From positions 16,364-80,363 of the forward strand of contig NZ_MTAW01000047.1 of the NCBI RefSeq assembly GCF_002154725.1: 64,000 bases of DNA, given 5' to 3'. Every line of letters starts with the position of its first letter. Positions within the stretch are counted from its first letter, which is position 1. Positions 26,772-36,378 of this stretch are shown in pieces. Source of the DNA: Nostoc sp. 106C (GTDB lineage Bacteria; Cyanobacteriota; Cyanobacteriia; Cyanobacteriales; Nostocaceae). A program made the position numbers and the translations under genes. The notes beneath the pieces were generated by a model, which worked only from the letters and a program-made list of their open reading frames with translations, searched no databases and was not told where the DNA came from.

Positions 26772-26977
26772 CAACAGCTAATTATGACGCAATGGGCCTT
26801 GATGAGTTACGACGCTATGTACTGACTCATAGAGAAGATATTATTGCGTTTCAGGTGTATGTTGACCGTTCCCAAGCGGCTGGACGGATGATTAGTATAG
26901 ATATGAGCGATATTCAATGGGAAGAGAATCTCAGTGATAGAATTCAACGCTTATCAGTGGAAGGCGAGTCGGACTAG
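26768..26977 (+). CDS. DUF6887-like small protein
   Basis: This 69-aa protein contains the hallmark MGLDELRRYVLTHREDIIAF followed by VYVDRSQAAG. It matches the DUF6887 family, which almost always follows a DUF6888 gene. The ATG overlaps the upstream stop (ATGA). It is acidic at the C-terminus. Function unknown. Confidence 0.78.
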   Translation: MTTANYDAMGLDELRRYVLTHREDIIAFQVYVDRSQAAGRMISIDMSDIQWEENLSDRIQRLSVEGESD

Positions 26978-27102
26978 CTGTAGTACGGATGGGAGCCTAT
27001 CTAAAATTTAGGGAGTTGCTGAATCTAAGTATGAATTAGGCGATCGCATAACTCTCAAGGCATCATAGCTAATGATGATTAACCATTAGCTATTAGCATC
27101 GT

Positions 27103-28698
<1,596 letters not shown>

Positions 28699-28781
28699 TT
28701 GTTATTTGTCCTTTGTCCTTTGTTATTTGTCCTTTGTCCTTTGGCATTTACCACTAATGACCAATGACCAATGACCAATGA
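28699..28781. repeat. Heptanucleotide repeats between hupS and hupL
   Basis: The 83-bp spacer is almost wholly made of 7-bp units, TTTGTCC/TTTGTTA on the hupL side and AATGACC on the hupS side. The two halves are partly complementary (GTCATT and AATGAC), so the hupSL mRNA could fold into a hairpin here. I recall similar hairpin-forming repeats in hupSL spacers of other Nostoc strains. Confidence 0.75.
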
Positions 28782-29744
<963 letters not shown>

Positions 29745-30831
29745 CGGCTATATATTTTTCTACTGCTTAGTGTGCATGATTCAGGTGATAAGTCCTGTAG
29801 CGTATCACCTGTTTATCACTGTTTATTTCTAAAATTAATATATTTTTTGGCTATTTTTTATGAATAAATAAAAATTTATGATTTTTCTGAATTTTAGCGA
29901 ATCCAAAATTTTAGCAAAACGTTGTAGCTATAACAGACTTTTTCCAAAAAATATGGATAATAGATAGACCAATATCATCTCTTCTCTATTCAATTACATT
30001 TTGAATTTTCGATGAACTGTAAGCAGAGCAATAACTTTAGAGACATATTAAAAATAATTATTAGTGAGTAAGCCTTATTGATGGCTGCAAAAATTTCATC
30101 GCTATTTGATGACATGAATGCAAAAATTGCATTAAATATATTTAAACATTTCAAAATAATTTACTGTATTTGTTAGTAGGTGATACCAAATCAGTTAACA
30201 AAATTTTAAGGTATTTAAAACTGTCATTAATATTGGCAATTTCCCTCTAGAAATTTGTAAATAGTTTGTTTTATAGTTTAAAAGCTTGATTCATTCAATC
30301 CAAGGAGTGTTCAGTAAACTTCTGGCAAAAATACCTGTTTATTGAAATTCTGGATGCCTTGTTTCGTTCCCTAACCCTAGGTATAACAATCCCTTTATAT
30401 CGCATCTGAAAAGAGAGAGGGGACGTTGAGATATTCTGCCCGTTGTGCGGATAGAAGTGGAGAGGAGGCGAAAGAGACTGGATGATGTTGGGGAAAATCA
30501 AGGGGTTCCGCCTAAGAGATTCACTGAAACAGTGCTGAGGTAAAAGTACTGAGTGCTGAGTAAGGAAATAGGAAGAACTTTTAGCTTCTGTACATAGGTT
30601 TGTTGACTCAATATTTTGAATATGGAGAGAAAGAAACTTCTTCCTTACTCAATCATCGTCAGGGTAGAGTAATGCTAAACCCCTACAGTTTTTGGGTTTT
30701 ACTCAGCACTACTGAATATCTGCGTAAATCGGCTAAGTATGTATAGCCCTTGATGAGACAGGATAAATCTGTCTTAATCTTTCCTGGGCGTTGAAAAATT
30801 GAATTCCCCATACGGCCAGATTACGGTAGTT
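29745..30831. other. Divergent regulatory region between hupSL and the extended hyp operon
   Basis: This is about 1.1 kb without a convincing gene, very AT-rich between 29820 and 30290. It must hold the hupSL promoter on one side and the hyp-operon promoter on the other. The dyad at 29782-29811 is the clearest signal. A short stretch at about 30670-30690 (TAATGCTAAACCCCTAC) matches an arm of the MITE at 44117-44342. I could not find a clean GTA-N8-TAC NtcA site. Confidence 0.55.
29782..29811. promoter_or_regulatory. Perfect 9-bp dyad upstream of hupS
   Basis: CAGGTGATA and TATCACCTG are perfect inverted repeats separated by 12 bp, starting 38 bp before the hupS ATG. The position in the 5' leader or promoter suggests a dimeric regulator site or a leader hairpin. 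The regulator is unknown. It does not match the NtcA consensus. Confidence 0.5.
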
Positions 30832-31809
30832 ATGACCCCTAGCATTACAGATTTAGTAGTGACGGCGGCCATTGCAGCCATTGCATCAGAGTCAGCAACT
30901 ACAGAAGAAAAAATCCAGATGCTGATCGAGATGGCGCTAGGCTTTCAAAAAAAGCCCCAAACTGCCAAAGATTTGCGGAATGCAGTTTCTCTGTATTACC
31001 GGGCATATCAAATGTGCGGTGAGGATTATCCCCTACTGAAAGCCAAGTCTCAAGTGGGGATGGCTGGGACATTACAGAGGATTCCGGATGTAGGACCGCA
31101 ACTACTGCTGCAAGCGAAAGCTGGTTATGAAGAGGCATTGCCAATTTTACAACAGTTAGCTTCGCCAACAGAACTGGCAGAAGCACAAATGAACTTGGGG
31201 TTGGTGTTGCAATCACTAGTGCCCTTTAATTTAGCGCGGATAGTGGACAGCATCAAAGTTTATCATCAGGCTTTGCGGGTGTTTACCTGGCAAGATTATC
31301 CCCAAGAATACGCCATTTTATACAACAATATTGCGATCGCCTATCTTTCCATGCCCCTAGCCTCAGAACGGGAATACTTGCGTCAGGGACTAGCAATACA
31401 GACATTTGAAGTGGCGCTAAAGCATATTACGCTGATTGATCACCCTAGAGAATATGCGATGTTGCAAAACAATTTGGGTAATGCTTGGCAATATTTAGTA
31501 AATGCTAATTCTTTAGAGAATAACTTACGAGCGATCGCAGCTTATGACGAAGCTTTAAAAGTGCGTAACCCCAAAGATATGCCTCTCGAATACGCTAACA
31601 CAATTTCTAACAAAGCCAACGCTCTATGCAACTTACCAGACGATCCTCAAAAACCAGAAGTTGGTAATTTGCAAAATCTCTTACAAGCAAGTGCCTATTA
31701 TCAAGAAGCTTGGGAACTCTTTACCCAACACCAACAGCTAGAACAAGCACAATTACTAGCCCAAGCGATACAACAAATTGTTGCAGACATTACAAATAAA
31801 GAAAATTAA
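30832..31809 (+). CDS. TPR-like protein of extended hyp operon, copy 1
   Basis: This 325-aa protein starts at the ATG at 30832 (MTPSITDLVVTAAIAAIASE), matching the start of its paralog. Degenerate tetratricopeptide-like repeats include AEAQMNLGLVLQSL, AILYNNIAIAYLSM, AMLQNNLGNAWQYL and ANTISNKANALCNL. It is about two thirds identical by eye to the gene at 33946. In Anabaena 7120, genes of this kind precede hypF and are co-transcribed with hyp; they have been proposed to assist hydrogenase small-subunit maturation. It is probably a protein-protein scaffold in the cytoplasm. Confidence 0.85.
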   Translation: MTPSITDLVVTAAIAAIASESATTEEKIQMLIEMALGFQKKPQTAKDLRNAVSLYYRAYQMCGEDYPLLKAKSQVGMAGTLQRIPDVGPQLLLQAKAGYEEALPILQQLASPTELAEAQMNLGLVLQSLVPFNLARIVDSIKVYHQALRVFTWQDYPQEYAILYNNIAIAYLSMPLASEREYLRQGLAIQTFEVALKHITLIDHPREYAMLQNNLGNAWQYLVNANSLENNLRAIAAYDEALKVRNPKDMPLEYANTISNKANALCNLPDDPQKPEVGNLQNLLQASAYYQEAWELFTQHQQLEQAQLLAQAIQQIVADITNKEN

Positions 31810-31899
31810 ACAGTTAGCCCTTAACAGTTAGTACTTATTAGCTTGTGTAGTGTGTACTAATTAGCAATTAAAATTTTTCTATTAAAAGGAAGCCAACCA

Positions 31900-32151
31900 A
31901 TGAGAGACATATTGACTAATTTTTTTACCAGCTTCGCATCTGGAGAACTTAACATTAGCACAGAAATTGTGTGGGTATTAATAGCAACTATCTTATCTAT
32001 GATTGGCGGCGCTATTGGTGGAATGCTATTAGCTGGAAAAGATATAGGCTATAAGTTTTCGGCAATGTTGGGTGGATTATTTGGCCCTGCGGGTGTGATT
32101 CCAGCCATGCTTTTAGGGCTAGCTGTACTGAATTTTATAACAAATTTCTAG
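31900..32151 (+). CDS. Small membrane protein of extended hyp operon (asr0689-like)
   Basis: This 83-aa hydrophobic protein has two membrane helices, near residues 22-45 (VWVLIATILSMIGGAIGGMLL) and 55-80 (MLGGLFGPAGVIPAMLLGLA). The Gly-rich helices resemble small glycine-zipper membrane proteins. It lies between the first TPR gene and a second small membrane gene 8 bp downstream. By order it corresponds to asr0689 of Anabaena 7120. It might anchor the hydrogenase to the membrane, but no evidence shows this. Confidence 0.72.
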   Translation: MRDILTNFFTSFASGELNISTEIVWVLIATILSMIGGAIGGMLLAGKDIGYKFSAMLGGLFGPAGVIPAMLLGLAVLNFITNF

Positions 32152-32159
32152 GAGACATT

Positions 32160-32384
32160 ATGTTTGAGATTGGGTGGTTTTCCGCTAAATTATTTTTCAA
32201 AGGAAAGTTACTGCGCGACCCATTACATTTTGTCCGTCAAATGGCAATTGGTATTAGCATAGATTGCCTAATATTAATTTCACTTGCACAAACAGAAATG
32301 CCTTTTTGGTTACCAGTAGTAATATCTAGCTTAGCTACTGGTGCAATTATGCCATTTTTACTTAAAGATTTCAGAATGAAGTGA
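32160..32384 (+). CDS. Small membrane protein of extended hyp operon (asr0690-like)
   Basis: This 74-aa protein has two hydrophobic segments (about 24-42 and 48-66) after an amphipathic N-terminus (MFEIGWFSAKLFFKGKLL). It starts 8 bp after the preceding small membrane gene, with GGAG upstream, and is probably co-translated. Corresponds by order to asr0690 of Anabaena 7120. Function unknown. The downstream spacer is filled with heptamer repeats. Confidence 0.7.
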   Translation: MFEIGWFSAKLFFKGKLLRDPLHFVRQMAIGISIDCLILISLAQTEMPFWLPVVISSLATGAIMPFLLKDFRMK

Positions 32385-32389
32385 AGTTT

Positions 32390-32514
32390 CATTGTCATTT
32401 GTCAATTGTCCTTAGTCATTTATTATTTGAATAAGCAATAACTAATTACTCTTGGCTTTGGACTCTTGACTCTTGACCATCAACTGTTGACTATTGACTC
32501 TTGACATATGACTA
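32390..32514. repeat. Heptanucleotide repeat tract
   Basis: Degenerate 7-bp units (GTCATTT, GTCAATT, GACTCTT, GACTATT) fill the spacer upstream of the NifU-Rieske gene and run right up to its ATG. Confidence 0.65.
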
Positions 32515-33357
32515 ATGACTAACCTTGAAGAATTGGTGCAAGAAATCAATCGCTTTGAAGCAATTGTATCTGAGTGGGATGAAAGTCAAAGATGTGTAGT
32601 TGTAGGGCTACAAAGAGCGATTGAAGCTTTACATAAAGTAGCCTTGAAGCGTTTGATTCAAAATCTCAAGGAAGAATCTATGTCAGCTTTGCGTCTTGCG
32701 GTGGCTGACGAAGTTGTATACGCAGTACTGTTGTACCACGAATTAGTTAAACCCCCAAAACCCCCTTTAGAGCAACGCATTCAAACAGCCCTTAATGAAG
32801 TACGTCCAGGCTTGCAAAGCCATAACGGGGATGTGGAACTAGTAGCAATTAAACTACCAGATACAGTAGAAGTCAGGTTAATCGGAACTTGCAGTAATTG
32901 TCCTGCTTCTACTTTAACTTTATCTCAAGGAGTCGAACAGTTCATTAAATCCCATTGTCCAGAGATTACTACAGTTATTGCAGTCAATAGTGGATCAGTG
33001 GTTGATAGTTCTAAGTCTAATTTAACTAGTCCATTTTCTCCGCAAAGAGGCTCTACTTGGATTAGAGTTGCAACTGTTGATAAAATTCCCAAAGCTGGGG
33101 TTTTGGCAGTAAAAGTTGCAGGAACTTCTTTAATTTTATATCGGCAAGGTATTAACATTAGGTGTTACCATAATGCTTGTATCCATCTAGGAGCAACTTT
33201 GGATGAGGGTCAAGTTGAAAATGGGATTATTACTTGCCCTGCCCACGGATTTCAGTACAGGTTAGAAAGCGGCGAATGTGTAACGGTTCCTGGTGTTTCG
33301 CTTCAGTCATATCCGCTACAAATTAAAGAAGATAAAGTGTTTGTTCAACTGCGATGA
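32515..33357 (+). CDS. NifU-domain and Rieske [2Fe-2S] fusion protein (alr0692-like)
   Basis: This 280-aa protein has three parts. Residues about 1-80 are a helical region. Residues about 85-160 are a NifU C-terminal-type Fe-S scaffold with CSNCPAS. Residues about 180-280 are a Rieske domain with CIH and CPAHG, which fits the C-x-H...C-x2-H ligand pattern. This combines an Fe-S donor domain with a redox domain. It is in the extended hyp operon (counterpart alr0692 in Anabaena 7120) and is a good candidate for building HupS clusters; that is inference. Confidence 0.88.
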   Translation: MTNLEELVQEINRFEAIVSEWDESQRCVVVGLQRAIEALHKVALKRLIQNLKEESMSALRLAVADEVVYAVLLYHELVKPPKPPLEQRIQTALNEVRPGLQSHNGDVELVAIKLPDTVEVRLIGTCSNCPASTLTLSQGVEQFIKSHCPEITTVIAVNSGSVVDSSKSNLTSPFSPQRGSTWIRVATVDKIPKAGVLAVKVAGTSLILYRQGINIRCYHNACIHLGATLDEGQVENGIITCPAHGFQYRLESGECVTVPGVSLQSYPLQIKEDKVFVQLR

Positions 33358-33428
33358 GCAAGCCCTCTTCTAAAATTGTGACTGTCGCCGATTAGAGGTA
33401 ATTCTAACGATTAAGGTTTGGTGATCTT

Positions 33429-33452
33429 GTAGAGTGGGCAATCCTACTCTAC
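33429..33452. repeat. Short inverted repeat
   Basis: GTAGAGT-N10-ACTCTAC is a perfect 7-bp dyad 72 bp after the NifU-Rieske stop. It may be a transcript-end hairpin, although no T-run follows directly. Confidence 0.45.
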
Positions 33453-33945
33453 GAAGTTTTCAGTTTTGATTTCCTCACGAGATAAATACAGCAATCAGGA
33501 AGTAAATTTCTCAATTGGTAAATTTTATTAATTAAGAATATCTGTAAATCTTGAAATTATTAGATTTGCAAGCAGTAGGACAAATACCCCAGATTTTAGG
33601 TAAATTGTTTGGTTTAACATGTATCAATATTCATAAGCTATCAAAAATAGCAAGATGTTATTAATATCAATGTAATAAGATCGTGTAGCTTAAATAGCAG
33701 CACAAGAAAAGATATAAATCAACAATTAAAGTGTGTGTATTTTGGTTAAAATTAGCTTGATACATGTAGAGTTTGAGCCGTAAAGTACTCTAAAGTAGAA
33801 GCAAATTTAGTCAAATCAATAGCAGCCAACCTAAGTTGCTCTAGTAGATAGAGATGGAAAAATATTCTGCTTTAGGCTACCCTAGGCCGCTTGAATTAAG
33901 AACATTTACAACTATGCGTACACCAATTCTTCCATACTTGTTCAG
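33453..33945. other. Intergenic region before second TPR gene
   Basis: This is about 490 bp of AT-rich DNA with no gene that I can support. Its length suggests an extra promoter for the second half of the extended hyp operon. Confidence 0.45.
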
Positions 33946-34929
33946 ATGACCCCTAGCATTACAGATTCAACAGTAAAGGCCGCGATCGCAGCTATTGCAT
34001 CGGAGTCAGCAACGACACAAGAGAAAATCGAAATGTTGATTGAGTTGGCACAGGGGTTACAGAAAAAACCCAAAACTGCCCAAGATTTATGGAGTGCAGT
34101 TGCACTGTATAAACGGGCTAATGAAATGTGCAGTGATGATTATCCCCTGATGAAAGCTCGCGCTAAGGTGGGTATGGCTGGGGCTTTAAAGGCAATTCCC
34201 GAGGAGGGGACAGAGTTACTGCTAGAAGCAAAAGCAGCTTATACTGAAGCACTGCCGATTCTGCAACAGTTGGCCTCAAAAGAGGAAATAGCAGAAGCAC
34301 AGATGAATTTGGGGCTAGTTTTGCAGTCTCTAGTACCCTTCAATTTGGCCCAAATAGCAGACAGCATCAAGGTTTATCAAGAGGCATTGCGGGTGTTTAC
34401 AGCGCAGAAATATCCAGAAGAGTATGCCATTTTACACAACAATATTGCGATCGCTTACCTCTCAATATCTGTGGGGATGGAACAAAAACAGTTGTGTGAA
34501 GGTTTAGCTGTACAGACATTTGAATCAGCACTAAAGCACATTACCTTGATTGAAAACCCAAGGGAATATGCGATGTTGCAAAACAATTTAGGTAATGCTT
34601 TGCAATATTTACAAAGTACCCATCCTGTAGAGAATAATTTAAAGGCGATCGCAGCTTACGAAGAGGCATTAATAGTCCGTAATGCTAAAGATACACCCTT
34701 AGAATATGCCAATACAATTTCTAACAAAGCTAACGCCCTATTTAACCTCCCTGATGATCCAGAAAAACCAGAATTAGGAAATCCCCAAAATCTCTTACAA
34801 GCAAGTTACTACTATCAAGAAGCATGGGGAATATTCACCCAGCATCAACATCTAGAGCAAGCACAAGTTGTCGCCCAAGCTTTGCAAGAATTAGAGGCGG
34901 AAATCAAAACACGAAATGAGAAACTCTAG
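33946..34929 (+). CDS. TPR-like protein of extended hyp operon, copy 2 (alr0691-like)
   Basis: This 327-aa protein is paralogous to the gene at 30832 over the full length, from MTPSITDSTVKAAIAAIASE to the C-terminal TPR-like units. Repeats include AEAQMNLGLVLQSL, AILHNNIAIAYLSI and AMLQNNLGNALQYL. It is encoded before the NHL-protein and hypF genes. Having two copies in one operon suggests duplication followed by specialisation, or a hetero-oligomeric scaffold. Confidence 0.85.
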   Translation: MTPSITDSTVKAAIAAIASESATTQEKIEMLIELAQGLQKKPKTAQDLWSAVALYKRANEMCSDDYPLMKARAKVGMAGALKAIPEEGTELLLEAKAAYTEALPILQQLASKEEIAEAQMNLGLVLQSLVPFNLAQIADSIKVYQEALRVFTAQKYPEEYAILHNNIAIAYLSISVGMEQKQLCEGLAVQTFESALKHITLIENPREYAMLQNNLGNALQYLQSTHPVENNLKAIAAYEEALIVRNAKDTPLEYANTISNKANALFNLPDDPEKPELGNPQNLLQASYYYQEAWGIFTQHQHLEQAQVVAQALQELEAEIKTRNEKL

Positions 34930-35160
34930 AATAATTTTATAGTTTTCGTGCATAGACGAGGATACTTTATTCAAGTCGTAAAATCTGCCTAGGCAAGTAA
35001 CAGGTGTAAACAATAACGTAAGAGTGTGGTTTTAGTGAAGTTGCAATCGCTGATACAGCAAGACTGAATCATTGGTGAAAAAATACTAATGATAAATCTA
35101 AAAAGGCTAAAGACATTCTGTTAAGAATAATCAGCATTCTTCAGCTTATATCAGCGGTTA

Positions 35161-36378
35161 ATGCATAAATCTATCAAGTTTAATTCCACACCTCAATTAC
35201 CGCCAGAACTAACAGGAGTTTTGCTGAATTCTCCCTTCTCACCTCAAGGTGCAGAAGTAATTTTAGGTGAGATTCTAAAACCAGGACAATTAGCCATACC
35301 TATAGCGCCTAGTGCCACAAGTATGTTTGGCCCTCGTGGTGCTAGTTTATTATCAGAAACAGGTCCATTATGGGTATCAGATACAGGACATCATCGATTG
35401 TTGGGATGGCGAAATTTACCCACCAAAGATAGTCAAAGTGCTGATTGGGTAATTGGACAACCAGATTTTTACCATGAAGGACAAAATGCTAAAGGTACGC
35501 CTGGAAGGGCAACCCTAAGTGTACCAACGGGAATTTGTGCCTGTGGGGAAGGATTAGCTGTAGCAGACGCTTGGAACCACCGCGTATTGATTTGGAAAAA
35601 ATTACCAGAAGATAGTAATGTTCCCGCACATTTGGTATTAGGACAAGCTAATTTTACTGATAATGAACCAAATCGAGGCAGTCAATTAGCCGCAGCAAAT
35701 ACAATGCACTGGCCTTATGGAGTTTTCTATCACCAAGGAAGGCTATTTGTAACTGATACTGGCAATCGTCGGGTACTAATTTGGCAGCAATTACCAACTG
35801 AAAATGGTCAACCTGCTGATTTAGTGCTGGGACAACCTGATATGATATCGCGTAATGAAAATGGCGGCGGTTCTCCTACAGATGCGAGTATGCGATGGTG
35901 TCACGATATTAGCTTTTGGAGAGACAATCTAGTTGTTGCTGATGCCGGAAATAACCGTGTGATGATTTGGCAGGGAATGCCAACAGAAAATAATGCCCCT
36001 TGTACAGTGGTATTGGGACAAAAAAGCTTTGATGCTGTGGAGATGAATCAAGGAGTTTATTTTCCCAATGCTGCCAGTTTGAGTATGCCTTATGGAGTTG
36101 ATGTTGCAGGCGATTGGTTAGTAGTTGCGGATACAGCTAATTCTCGCTTGCTTGGATGGAAAAAGCCAGAATCAATTCTATCACTGCAAGGTAAGGAGGC
36201 AGATGCGATCGCAGGGCAAACAAATTTTAAAAATAAAGGTGAAAATCGTGATTTTGGGCTGCCAACAAGAGAAAGTTTAAATTGGTGTTACGGTATAAAA
36301 ATTTGTGGCAAGACTGCGGTAATAGCTGATTCTGGAAACAACCGAATTTTGCTGTGGCAATTTAATTATGGCGACTGA
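35161..36378 (+). CDS. NHL-repeat beta-propeller protein (alr0693-like)
   Basis: This 405-aa protein has about six NHL-type repeats that share VxDxxNxRVLIW: VSDTGHHRLLGW, VADAWNHRVLIW, VTDTGNRRVLIW, VADAGNNRVMIW, VADTANSRLLGW and IADSGNNRILLW. They are spaced about 55-60 residues apart and alternate with LGQ motifs. It should fold as a six-bladed propeller. There is no signal peptide, so it is cytoplasmic. Its last 11 bp overlap the hypF start, giving tight coupling. It is a candidate hydrogenase assembly platform by context only. Confidence 0.88.
   Translation: MHKSIKFNSTPQLPPELTGVLLNSPFSPQGAEVILGEILKPGQLAIPIAPSATSMFGPRGASLLSETGPLWVSDTGHHRLLGWRNLPTKDSQSADWVIGQPDFYHEGQNAKGTPGRATLSVPTGICACGEGLAVADAWNHRVLIWKKLPEDSNVPAHLVLGQANFTDNEPNRGSQLAAANTMHWPYGVFYHQGRLFVTDTGNRRVLIWQQLPTENGQPADLVLGQPDMISRNENGGGSPTDASMRWCHDISFWRDNLVVADAGNNRVMIWQGMPTENNAPCTVVLGQKSFDAVEMNQGVYFPNAASLSMPYGVDVAGDWLVVADTANSRLLGWKKPESILSLQGKEADAIAGQTNFKNKGENRDFGLPTRESLNWCYGIKICGKTAVIADSGNNRILLWQFNYGD

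Noticed and set aside
29745..29960. NtcA-type site GTA-N8-TAC upstream of hupS
   Set aside because: The closest matches (GTGATACGCTAC and GTCTGTTATAGCTAC) have the wrong spacing.
30295..30501. Frame of 68 aa in the hupS-hyp spacer
   Set aside because: It has no similarity I recognise, no start signal and a composition like non-coding DNA.
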